The position numbers and the translations under genes are program-made. A DNA stretch of 64,000 nt, taken from Acetobacteraceae bacterium ESL0709. GTDB taxonomy: Bacteria; Pseudomonadota; Alphaproteobacteria; Acetobacterales; Acetobacteraceae. The stretch is from NCBI GenBank assembly GCA_029433415.1, contig JAQTIA010000003.1:772501-836500 (forward strand), written 5' to 3'. This document shows positions 35,652 to 44,077 of the stretch, piece after piece; within the stretch, counting starts at the first letter, position 1; each line of letters opens with the position of its first letter. Below the pieces are notes generated by a model. That model made no database searches and was not told the origin of the DNA. It saw only the letters and a program-made list of their open reading frames with translations.

Positions 35652-36758
35652 TTGGTAAAATCCGCGCAATTTTACAGGTGGGCTTTACGCTGGCTCGTTC
35701 TTTTGGGGCTTTCTGCCCTGATAACCTGTTTCTTTCTGGCCATTCACCTGACAGCCGGTTTCATGCTAGGACCCATGATTGCAGCGATCATCCTAGCTAT
35801 AAGTGGCCATCAACCCACGATTAGCCGCCCACTTTTCGCCGTCTCTCAGGCCGTCCTGGCCAGCGTCGTCGTCAGTAGTCTGTCCTTGTCCGTTGTCATG
35901 GATATCGGGCACCATTGGGGAGTCATGCTCTTCAGTGTGTTTTCCGTTATCATTGTGAGTTTTTTCAGTGGTGCTGTATTGGCCTGGTTCGGTATCATGC
36001 CCGGAACAACGGCTTTATGGGGCTCTTCTCCTGGCGGCGCGTCCACCATGATGCTGATTTGTGGATCTTTTGGAGCCGATCCACGACTGGCCGCTTTCAT
36101 GCTTTATTTCAGGGTCATCCTCGTTGCCCTCGCCACATCACTCGTCGCATGGTTGGTCACTGATACACACCACGCTCCTTATCTCCCGCCTGTGCTTAAG
36201 GGAGATACACTCCCTACTCTGGGATTAATCCTCATTACGGGAACAATCGGCTCACGCCTTAAGTTCCCAGCAGCGCCTTTATTACTAACAATGGCTGTCG
36301 GCGCAATTTTACAGCTCTCCGGTCTTTTCACCATTGCAACTCCACAATGGCTCCGTATTCCCGCCTATATGATCATCGGCTGGTCAATCGGACTACGTTT
36401 TACAAAACCTGTCCTGCAACATGCTTTTCGCGCCCTGCCAGCCGTTGCATTTGCTTCCACAGTAATGATTACCGTTTGTGCCCTGCTGGCCTTTCCTGTT
36501 GCCAAACTGGCCCATATTGACCTTCTGAGCGCCTATATGGCAACAAGTCCTGGCGGCCTGGACACCATCATTATCATAAGCACCGGTGTCAAGGTCGCTC
36601 TTCCTTTCATTATTGCTCTCCAGACAGCACGGCTTCTTGCTGTCCTTGCTTTCGGGCCTCTCATTGCCAAACCAGTCGGACGATGGCTGGAAAACCACTC
36701 AAGACGGAAAAAAGCTTCCCCCTGTCCACCGAATGGACAGGAAAAAGCCTCCCAATAA
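35652..36758 (+). CDS. AbrB family integral membrane protein (pfam05145-like)
   Basis: 368 residues, about 10 hydrophobic helices in two similar halves. FMLGPMIAAIILAI near residue 37, WGSSPGGASTMMLIC near residue 120, and its counterpart MATSPGGLDTIIII near residue 296 are the paired motifs of the AbrB/putative ammonia monooxygenase family. These are membrane proteins of unknown role, often annotated as transcriptional regulators without DNA-binding evidence. The start is a TTG at 35652, 27 nt after sspB; no ATG precedes the first helix. Confidence 0.82.
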   Translation: MVKSAQFYRWALRWLVLLGLSALITCFFLAIHLTAGFMLGPMIAAIILAISGHQPTISRPLFAVSQAVLASVVVSSLSLSVVMDIGHHWGVMLFSVFSVIIVSFFSGAVLAWFGIMPGTTALWGSSPGGASTMMLICGSFGADPRLAAFMLYFRVILVALATSLVAWLVTDTHHAPYLPPVLKGDTLPTLGLILITGTIGSRLKFPAAPLLLTMAVGAILQLSGLFTIATPQWLRIPAYMIIGWSIGLRFTKPVLQHAFRALPAVAFASTVMITVCALLAFPVAKLAHIDLLSAYMATSPGGLDTIIIISTGVKVALPFIIALQTARLLAVLAFGPLIAKPVGRWLENHSRRKKASPCPPNGQEKASQ

Positions 36759-36793
36759 AACACTGCCTAAAAAAAGAGAATGGGAAAGAAGAA

Positions 36794-37669
36794 CTAACCT
36801 TCGCCCTCTCTAAGAGCATCAAATTCATTTACCTGATCAGTTGTACTGGCAACCGAAGTTCTGCTCTTTCGTAAAAACTCTTCCCATAATGGCACATAAT
36901 GAGCATAGCCTGCCGTATTCTTAAAGAACCAGTGGCGCCATGTATGGAAAACAGGATCATGTTCACGGTACGCATGGTTATCAAGGAGATGGCGCGCCGC
37001 TGGCGGCTTGCCCGCATGGAAATGGACAATCGTCGCCTCGTCATTCACGCCCCAATAAGGCTTCCAGTTATAACGGGCAGAAAGGGGAGACCAGTTCTGG
37101 TTATAGAAAATTCTCAAAAGTTCCTGATCATAGCCTGAAACATGATAGAGATTATCACACAGAAACTCGACCATCGCCGGTAAATCATTACCTATACGCT
37201 CCAGATTCATGACCATAACGCCAGAATTCATATCAACGTAATAATCCTGCTGACCAAACTGCCCACAAGCAGCAAAGATCTCGGGGCGACAAAACTCTAC
37301 ACAGGGATCACGCAGGAACATGACATCACAATCTGTATAGAGGACGTACTTATCTTCTTTTTCAAGCAAGGGCAGCTCAAGCCGCATAAAAGCTCCCGCG
37401 GCTGTCAGCATGTAGTTAGGCCATTCTGGCTTCTGTTTTCTCTGTGCTTCCAGCAGACGATCATAAAAATGAAGCCTGTGAAAAATCACGTTCACACCAG
37501 CAGCACGCATTTCACGGGTAAAATCACATTCCTGCCCGTCAAAAACCATATGGGGAACGAGAGTCGTATTTTCCTTTGCTGACTGAACAGCCACACGGAT
37601 ACAATCAATAAAACCATGTTCAGGATCGTTAGAGAGCGTCAGCTCCGTAATCGCAAAAAACCACTTCAT
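36794..37669 (-). CDS. Glycosyltransferase (GT8-like)
   Basis: 291 residues, cytoplasmic, without membrane segments. KYVLYTDCDVMFLRDP near residue 108-122 contains a DxD metal-binding motif in the arrangement of GT8 and related families, followed by MNSGVMVMNLERI, also typical. The late IVHFHAGKP segment resembles the HxxGxKP motif. The acceptor is unknown; a surface polysaccharide is possible. AAAAGG precedes the ATG. It is a single gene, convergent with the AbrB family gene. Confidence 0.8.
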   Translation of the reverse strand: MKWFFAITELTLSNDPEHGFIDCIRVAVQSAKENTTLVPHMVFDGQECDFTREMRAAGVNVIFHRLHFYDRLLEAQRKQKPEWPNYMLTAAGAFMRLELPLLEKEDKYVLYTDCDVMFLRDPCVEFCRPEIFAACGQFGQQDYYVDMNSGVMVMNLERIGNDLPAMVEFLCDNLYHVSGYDQELLRIFYNQNWSPLSARYNWKPYWGVNDEATIVHFHAGKPPAARHLLDNHAYREHDPVFHTWRHWFFKNTAGYAHYVPLWEEFLRKSRTSVASTTDQVNEFDALREGEG

Positions 37670-37775
37670 CCTTTTCTATCCCCAATCGATCCTGTCATCC
37701 AGAAATCAAAAACACTTGCAGTATGTTAATAGAGCCTGACATCCCAGAACTCAAAGCTTAAGAATAGTCCTGAAA

Positions 37776-37994
37776 TCACCAGTTTTTTGAAAGGAGCCAG
37801 AACTCCTCTGAAGTCAGAGTGATAACGCCCTGCCCCTCTGTCTCGGCAGCAGCGTGAGCCAAGGCGTGAATACGTTCTATCATCAGGACCTTCCGCTGAT
37901 GAGCTTCCGTCGTTTCAGAAGCTGATTCCAGCGTATGAAGCGCTGCTTTTGCTGCTTTTTCGATTCTTTTGGCATCAAGTGCTGCATAAGACAT
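37776..37994 (-). CDS. Small hypothetical helical protein
   Basis: 72 residues, rich in Ala, Glu, Lys and His, predicted mostly helical; no family recognised. The N-terminal half (AALDAKRIEKAAKAALHTLES) looks like a coiled coil or helical hairpin. A strong GGGAGGAAA five nt upstream of the ATG supports translation. It stands alone between the glycosyltransferase and pdc. Confidence 0.6.
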   Translation of the reverse strand: MSYAALDAKRIEKAAKAALHTLESASETTEAHQRKVLMIERIHALAHAAAETEGQGVITLTSEEFWLLSKNW

Positions 37995-38149
37995 TCACGT
38001 TTCCTCCCAAATCTTGATATGAACATAATCGCATAAACATACAGGTTATTAAAGATAACATTGTGGCAAATAGAAAGCAATTACAACAAGCTATTCAGTA
38101 TAAGCCCCTAAAAATCTTATAATTTTGATCCAAATCAACTGAAATTCCT

Positions 38150-38178
38150 AAAAAAAACAGGCGGCATAAAGCCGCCTG
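38150..38178 (-). terminator. Rho-independent terminator of pdc
   Basis: Read on the minus strand, the 8-bp GC-rich stem CAGGCGGC/GCCGCCTG has a 5-nt loop and is followed by eight T. It lies about 20 nt after the pdc stop. A second small hairpin (CCTCT/AGAGG at 38181-38195) lies between. Confidence 0.9.
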
Positions 38179-38199
38179 CGCCTCTCGACAAGAGGTCTT

Positions 38200-39900
38200 T
38201 TATTTTTTTTCTGGGGGGCGGCTATTGGTCGCCGCCACATGACGTCCCCATGAAATCAACTCGCTCGTGCAATCGTCGCGCGGGATAACACACTCAATCA
38301 GAATCGGACCACCTTTATGGGAAAGAGCCACCTTGATGGCCTCATCCAGCTCACCATTCGTGGTGGCACGCAGTCCTTTCCCTTTACCATCAGTCGCATT
38401 AAACGTGTTGATGATATTGGCATAATCCCAGTTCTTGACATTATTATACGGGCCGTCGTGAATCTGAACCTCAATGGTATAGCCGTCATTATTGATCAGG
38501 AAGATAATCACTTCCTGATTATTACGGATCATCTGCGCAACTTCCTGCGCCGTAAGCTGGAAGGAGCCGTCACCAACCATCAGGATATTGCGCCGCTCTG
38601 GCCTCGCAGTGGCATAACCGAAGATAGAAGGCACCGACCAGCCAATATGGCCCCACTGCATTTCATATTCGACGCGGGCACCGCCAGGCAGCTTCATGCG
38701 ATTGACATTAAACCATGAATCACCCGTCTCACCAAAAATAGTTGTCTGCGGTGTAATGATGGACTGAACAGAATTCTGGATGTGTTCACGCGTCAGGTTA
38801 GCGGCCTTGTCAGCCTTGGCCGGAGCCACTGGCGCAACGCCACCGCCAATGCGTTTATATTCAACCATGGTAGCATCTTTTTTGGCTTTCCCCGCAAAAT
38901 GCTTCGTCAGCCCTTCAATGAGGTCACGCAGGTGAATCCCGTTGAATGTCTGATTGCCGACCGTAATGATGTCCTTGTCTGCATTCGCAACAGTCTCGCC
39001 ACGCGGCCAGACATTCCAGCCTTCAGTCGAATAATCATTAAAAATGCAGGCCAGCGCCAGAATACCATCCGCCCAGTTGAAAAGATCCACAACTTTAGGC
39101 GAACTGGCACTTCCCCAGAACGTACCCACGTAGCATGGATGATCTTCAGGGAAAAAGCTTTTGGCGGCCGCCATGGTCGCAACGCTGCACCCCAGAGCAT
39201 CAGCCAGACGGACAGCCGCCTCTTCAGCTCCAGCAGCACGCAGTTTACTTCCAATCAGAATGACGGGTTTTTCACGACTTTCAATGAATTTCGCAACAGC
39301 GGCAACCGCCGCTTTCAGTGTCGCAGCATCAGAGGGGCGTTCATTGAGGACAGCGCTAATCGGTCCTGGTGCACGGCAGGGCTGACCGGCGACATTGCAG
39401 GCAATCTCAATATAAGCAGGTTTCTTCTCACGAAGAGCCGTAGCAATGGCATAATCAATCTTTTCCGGGGCATCTTCAGCAGAGATGATAGACACTGCCG
39501 CACAGGTCAACTCTCTGGCAATACGAAGCTGATAGTCGTAATCCGGCGTGCCGATCGTATGATGCAGGATATGGCCGCTGGCATAATCATTGGAATTGGG
39601 CGAACCAGAAACCAGAATGACAGGCAGATTTTCAGCGTAGGCGCCGCCAATGGCATTCAGGGCTGAAAGAGCGCCAACACTAAAAGTGACAATCGCGGCA
39701 CCAACACCATTGGCGCGGGCATAACCTTCAGCGGCGAATCCACAGTTAAGCTCGTTTGAGCAATAAATCTGGGTGCTCTCCTTATTCAGAAGAAACTGAT
39801 CGAGGAGGACAAGATTATAATCCCCTGCCACAGCAAAATGATGCTTTATCCCGATCTGAGCAAAACGCTCTGCCAAATATGTGCCGACTGTATAAGACAT
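38200..39900 (-). CDS. pdc: Pyruvate decarboxylase
   Basis: 566 residues, the length of Zymomonas and Acetobacter Pdc. Thiamine diphosphate enzyme turning pyruvate into acetaldehyde and CO2 in the cytoplasm. The N-terminal [34 protein letters not shown] is characteristic, with the catalytic glutamate in [10 protein letters not shown]. The cofactor motif [11 protein letters not shown] runs to NNDGYTIE (near residue 435-465), and the paired His of HHTIG are present. The ATG at 39900 has GAGGTGG upstream. Bacterial Pdc is rare and in alphaproteobacteria mainly found in acetic acid bacteria and Zymomonas. Confidence 0.97.
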   Translation of the reverse strand: MSYTVGTYLAERFAQIGIKHHFAVAGDYNLVLLDQFLLNKESTQIYCSNELNCGFAAEGYARANGVGAAIVTFSVGALSALNAIGGAYAENLPVILVSGSPNSNDYASGHILHHTIGTPDYDYQLRIARELTCAAVSIISAEDAPEKIDYAIATALREKKPAYIEIACNVAGQPCRAPGPISAVLNERPSDAATLKAAVAAVAKFIESREKPVILIGSKLRAAGAEEAAVRLADALGCSVATMAAAKSFFPEDHPCYVGTFWGSASSPKVVDLFNWADGILALACIFNDYSTEGWNVWPRGETVANADKDIITVGNQTFNGIHLRDLIEGLTKHFAGKAKKDATMVEYKRIGGGVAPVAPAKADKAANLTREHIQNSVQSIITPQTTIFGETGDSWFNVNRMKLPGGARVEYEMQWGHIGWSVPSIFGYATARPERRNILMVGDGSFQLTAQEVAQMIRNNQEVIIFLINNDGYTIEVQIHDGPYNNVKNWDYANIINTFNATDGKGKGLRATTNGELDEAIKVALSHKGGPILIECVIPRDDCTSELISWGRHVAATNSRPPEKK

Positions 39901-40373
39901 AATCCACCTCGTATCTAAACTTGCTTTATTACAAAAGCACCCAGAAATACACTTATGGACAGGCAAAGCATTTCAAAGAATAAATCATGACAATAAAATC
40001 TTTATCACTATCATTTCTTTTCAAGCATTAACTTTTGGACATAAAATATCCGCAAGCCCACAAGCCATCCTTATTCGTATTCTGTTCCTGTCAAAATATC
40101 ATCATCAATCACTTATTAATAATAAAAACGCCTCTCTATAACGAATAAGTGTAATCTATTATTTATTTTATATGTATTTCTTATTTTTTATATATGTCAC
40201 TTTCAAAATCAGGCGCTCTCTCGCGAAAAAGATACAGATTCTTAAAACGGTTTTGTTTATCCATAATTTTTCCCCTGCTACTATCGACGATCGCCATAAA
40301 AAACATATGTCTCTCCCACGACATGACCTATACTCCGCACGCCCCTGATAAATATGACAGACAGCAGGCCCAA
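39901..40373. other. AT-rich intergenic region upstream of pdc and the transglycosylase gene
   Basis: This 470-nt stretch is much richer in A and T than its surroundings, especially 39980-40200, and holds the divergent promoters of pdc and the transglycosylase. From 40194 a frame is open into the transglycosylase gene, but its N-terminal translation looks unlike a signal peptide start. No repeat or RNA gene is recognised. Confidence 0.5.
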
Positions 40374-41627
40374 ATGATGCAGACCAGCAGCAATTTCCTC
40401 CTTGCCATCCGACAGGAAACATCACGGAATTTTCTTCCTCGGTTTTTGACTTTCGGCCTCCTGCTGTTACTGGCTGCCTGCGCACAGACTGTTCCTTCGG
40501 GGCCGGGCGTCCCTCTCATGCAAGAAGTGGCGGAATACCAGGCCCATGCACGCTCATACTATGAGCAGCCAGGGCCGCCGGAAGATCCATGGGGACCCTA
40601 TATCCGTGAGGCCTCGGAGCGCTTTGATGTGCCTGACGTCTGGATCAGGGCTGTCATGAAGCAGGAATCGGGCGGGCATCTTTACGACAGCAACGGAGGA
40701 CTGATTACGTCTGCCCCAGGCGCCATGGGGCTGATGCAAGTCATGCCTCCAGCCTATGACGACCTGAGACAACAATATAATCTGGGACCTGATCCCTATG
40801 ATCCGCATGACAACATCATGGCGGGAACAGCTTATATCAGGCAGATGTACGATATTTATGGCACACCTGGCTTTCTCGCAGCCTATAATGACGGCCCTGG
40901 CAATGTTGATCACTATCTGAGACAGAACAGGCCCCTCCCGCGCGAAACACGCCGTTATGTGGCGTCTATCGGACCACAGATCATGGGAATCTGGCCCCAA
41001 AACCGCTCGCGGGCTGATCTTATGGTTTCGCGCTATGACCAGACTGCCCAGCGTTATTCCTCAACCGATACAGACGCCCTGAATAATACATCCCTGGATG
41101 ATGGAGCCACAGCCGCCACGCAGGTCGCACAGGCTGACGCCATTTCAGAACCACCACCCTCTCCGCCCTTGTCAGGCAGCCAGTCTGTCAGTGCCGCATG
41201 GGCCGCACGGGGATTTGCACCCACTCCAGCACCATCACGCCCACGCCCGGCCCTGCACCGCCCCGCTGTCCCTACAGAGGAAAATGGCGAAGGAGAGGAC
41301 GAACTCGTGCGGGTACGCTCCATTCCGCTGGCACACCCGACGTACAGCAGGCGTGGGCAGGTGACAGACATGGTCAGTTCGGATCAACCCGGATGGGAAG
41401 TCCAGATCGGCAGCTATGCCAGCCGGCAACAAGCCAGCGTCGTCGCCGAAAAGCTCCAGCATTTCGTCACACATTCCGGCGGCAGGGCTTCGACAAGCAT
41501 TACGCCGGTTACAGTCAAGGGACACACACTTTACCGCACCCGCTACACCGGACTTACGAAAGCACAGGCAAGCCGAAGCTGTCAGAAACTTTCTTCCATT
41601 ACGCCTTGCTTTACGGTTTCACCCTGA
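40374..41627 (+). CDS. Lytic transglycosylase lipoprotein with SLT and SPOR domains
   Basis: 417 residues from the chosen start. A signal peptide ends in the lipobox LLLLLAAC, so Cys36 would be lipidated. The SLT domain (about 60-180) has YIREASERFDVPDVWIRAVMKQESGG with the catalytic Glu, GAMGLMQVMP and AAYNDGPGNVDHY. A long Pro/Ala-rich linker follows, then a SPOR domain (about 335-415; EVQIGSYASRQQA, LYRTRYTG) that binds septal glycan stripped of side chains. This is an RlpA/MltC-like division or turnover enzyme. The start is uncertain: ATGs at 40194 and 40323 are in frame. Confidence 0.88.
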   Translation: MMQTSSNFLLAIRQETSRNFLPRFLTFGLLLLLAACAQTVPSGPGVPLMQEVAEYQAHARSYYEQPGPPEDPWGPYIREASERFDVPDVWIRAVMKQESGGHLYDSNGGLITSAPGAMGLMQVMPPAYDDLRQQYNLGPDPYDPHDNIMAGTAYIRQMYDIYGTPGFLAAYNDGPGNVDHYLRQNRPLPRETRRYVASIGPQIMGIWPQNRSRADLMVSRYDQTAQRYSSTDTDALNNTSLDDGATAATQVAQADAISEPPPSPPLSGSQSVSAAWAARGFAPTPAPSRPRPALHRPAVPTEENGEGEDELVRVRSIPLAHPTYSRRGQVTDMVSSDQPGWEVQIGSYASRQQASVVAEKLQHFVTHSGGRASTSITPVTVKGHTLYRTRYTGLTKAQASRSCQKLSSITPCFTVSP

Positions 41628-41646
41628 CTTCCAAAAGACACAGACC

Positions 41647-42219
41647 TTGAAACACCATGCCTGTTCCTCACGTCATTTTGTTGGCGCCTCAAAGCCTCTG
41701 GCCCTCACGGACGATGTAGTCAGTACCGCTCTCTATGATGGCCCTGATGACTGTTACCGTTACTGTCTGAAGCGCGTGTGGGATGAAAAACGCCCCCTCA
41801 TCATGTGGCTGATGATGAATCCTTCCGTCGCGACTGAATATGGCGATGACCGCACTGTAGCCAAATGCCAGCGTTATGCGCGCGCTTGGGGATATGGGGG
41901 CATTTTTGTCGGGAACAGTTTCGCCTATCGCTGCACAGAGCAAAAACGCCTTCTCGAAGTGCCTGATCCCGTCGGGCCCAAAAATGACCATTATCTTCTG
42001 GAAATGGCCCAGAAGGCTGAATATGTCATTCTGGCCTACGGAACACCCCAGGCCAAAACCCTGCAACAAAGGGGAACCGACGTAGCCCGCCAGCTTTCCA
42101 AAGCGGGCGTCACCCTCAAGGCCATGCGCCTGAGCCGGAAAGGCGGACGCCCCGAGCATCCGCTTTATCTTCCCTCGGACCTGGTCCCTATCACGCTGGA
42201 TCCCGCCCTTTTCCTTTAG
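41647..42219 (+). CDS. DUF1643 domain-containing protein
   Basis: About 190 residues. The DUF1643 pattern is clear: YRYCLKRVWDEKRPLIMWLMMNPSVATEYGDDRTVAKCQRYARAWGYGGIFVGNSFAYR, then DPVGPKNDHYLLEMA and ILAYGT. The function of the family is unknown; it occurs in bacteria and phages. No ATG precedes the domain, so I place the start at a TTG at 41647, 19 nt after the transglycosylase stop. Its stop codon overlaps the stop of dld on the opposite strand. Confidence 0.85.
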   Translation: MKHHACSSRHFVGASKPLALTDDVVSTALYDGPDDCYRYCLKRVWDEKRPLIMWLMMNPSVATEYGDDRTVAKCQRYARAWGYGGIFVGNSFAYRCTEQKRLLEVPDPVGPKNDHYLLEMAQKAEYVILAYGTPQAKTLQQRGTDVARQLSKAGVTLKAMRLSRKGGRPEHPLYLPSDLVPITLDPALFL

Positions 42220-43925
42220 GAACCAGCAGAAACGCCTTCTGCCGCCCAGTTACGACGCTTCGTCGTATTGCCGATACCGGGATTCATACAGTTGCAGGGA
42301 TCAAGCTTCTTATAATGATCCACCATCGTTTCAGGCGCATTATAAAGATGTCCGACATTATGCTCGGCCGGATAACGCGCTCCACGACGATCCAGCAGTG
42401 GCCACATGGCATGCTCGACCTCCATGGGATCGACGCCCTTTTTCACCACATAGTCCTGATGGAGCACATGACAGAGAAAATGACCATAATAGAGTTTGAG
42501 CACCAGTTTCTCCTCAATCTCTGAGGGGAGTTTCTCGAACCAGTCCCAATCATTACGCCGCAACCCCACATCCAGTGCAAGCAGACCGCCTGTCTCGTCA
42601 CGATGAATCGCGTTATAACGGCCTGCCGCGCCGGCAGCAGCAAAACGGTGCAGAAGGGCAAGTTTCCCCTCCTTGGGAGTACATTCAAAAACGCCACCCT
42701 CTCCAAGGTGTGGCAATGTCTTTGAGAACCAGGAAGAAAGTTTCTCGGCCAGAAAATCAGAAGTCTGGATAATGAGATGATGCTCGTAACGATCACGACA
42801 AGCTCTCAGACGCGCAGGCACTTGTGAAGGCAAAAACCGGCTCACAAACTGCAAGATCCTGTCGCCCAGTGACGCGGGCATCCATTTAAAACGGTGCGGC
42901 AAAAGATCAAGCCATGCCTTTACGCCAAAAAAGAACGGAAGGTGATCCGTGCCCAAAAGGCGAATCATGGCCACTGTGTCACGACCATACTGGTCGGCAA
43001 TATCAAAGGCATCACGGTGCATATACTCACCGCAAACAGGCAGCTCATCAAATTCTGTCAAAAGGGCACGACGCACTTTTTCGAGCACCATTTTATCATT
43101 CGTGCCCAGATAGAAAACGTGGCTGTTATTTTCCTTCGGGAAAGTATCCAGCCTGACCGCAAACACGACCAGCTTGCCCGCGCAACCGGAAGCTTCGTAA
43201 AGACGATCAGGATCAGCATTGAAACGGGCAGGCGTATCAGCTTCCACGTCCTTGACGCGGTTTATGTAATCGTCATCATGACCGCGCCCAGCTGACCAGC
43301 TGACATCATCGCCTTTAAAGACGCCTGTCTCGACCGTCCTGAGAATATTTTCCGGATCTTGTCCCAGGTCGATTCCCAGATGATTGACCAGCTCAAGCTC
43401 ACCTGCCTCATTAACGCGCCCATAGAGAGCCATTTCCGTGAAGGCAGGACCACGCTGCACAAGCGCACCACCTGAATTATTGCTGATGCCCCCCAGGACA
43501 GACGCCCCGATGCAGGAAGACCCAATGACAGAATGCGGATCACGCCCCAGAGGTTTAAGACGTTTCTCAAGCTCATTAAGCGTGGAACCCGGCAGACAGA
43601 CAACCTGCTTGCCCTGCCCCAGAATATGAATACCTTTCAGACGCCTCGTGCTGATGATGATAACAGGGTTGTCATAATGGTCACCATCAGGGGTTGAGCC
43701 ACCAGTGAGCCCCGTATTGGCCGCCTGCATAATCAGGATGCGCTTCTGTTGAACACAAAGCCTGGCAACACGCCATAACTCGACAAGGCTTCCAGGTACG
43801 ACGACAGCTTCTACCGGCCCATCGCCAAAACGGAACCCCTTTTGATAGCGGAAAGTTTGACTGGCATGTGTCAACACATGCTGTTGCCCAACAATCTGCA
43901 CCAGACCGGAAATAAAATCGTCCAT
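42216..43925 (-). CDS. dld: Quinone-dependent D-lactate dehydrogenase
   Basis: 569 residues, the length of E. coli Dld. Membrane-associated FAD enzyme that oxidises D-lactate to pyruvate and passes electrons to ubiquinone. FAD-binding features: VVVPGSLVELWRVARLC, AANTGLTGGSTP near residue 70, VCLPGSTLNELEKRL, SSCIGASVLGGISNNSGGALVQRGPAFTEMALYGRV. The C-terminal AEHNVGHLYNAP with CNCMNPGIG also fits. The ATG at 43925 has AGAGG six nt upstream. It follows mutL by about 150 nt, so it probably has its own promoter. It supplies pyruvate for Pdc. Confidence 0.95.
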   Translation of the reverse strand: MDDFISGLVQIVGQQHVLTHASQTFRYQKGFRFGDGPVEAVVVPGSLVELWRVARLCVQQKRILIMQAANTGLTGGSTPDGDHYDNPVIIISTRRLKGIHILGQGKQVVCLPGSTLNELEKRLKPLGRDPHSVIGSSCIGASVLGGISNNSGGALVQRGPAFTEMALYGRVNEAGELELVNHLGIDLGQDPENILRTVETGVFKGDDVSWSAGRGHDDDYINRVKDVEADTPARFNADPDRLYEASGCAGKLVVFAVRLDTFPKENNSHVFYLGTNDKMVLEKVRRALLTEFDELPVCGEYMHRDAFDIADQYGRDTVAMIRLLGTDHLPFFFGVKAWLDLLPHRFKWMPASLGDRILQFVSRFLPSQVPARLRACRDRYEHHLIIQTSDFLAEKLSSWFSKTLPHLGEGGVFECTPKEGKLALLHRFAAAGAAGRYNAIHRDETGGLLALDVGLRRNDWDWFEKLPSEIEEKLVLKLYYGHFLCHVLHQDYVVKKGVDPMEVEHAMWPLLDRRGARYPAEHNVGHLYNAPETMVDHYKKLDPCNCMNPGIGNTTKRRNWAAEGVSAGS

Positions 43926-44077
43926 CAAAGCCTCTTCTGTCAGCCACGATCCTTACCAAAACAGGACCACGACCACTATTATGTGATTTCTCACGATATC
44001 ATAAAGCTTTTCTTGTGGAGGTATATTTATTTTATGTTAATTATAGGTCCAGTCTATGAAATATGCCCTTATTTCAA

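Noticed and set aside
38782-39666. Antisense open frame of 294 codons across pdc
   Set aside because: No ribosome binding site or family feature; pdc is certain.
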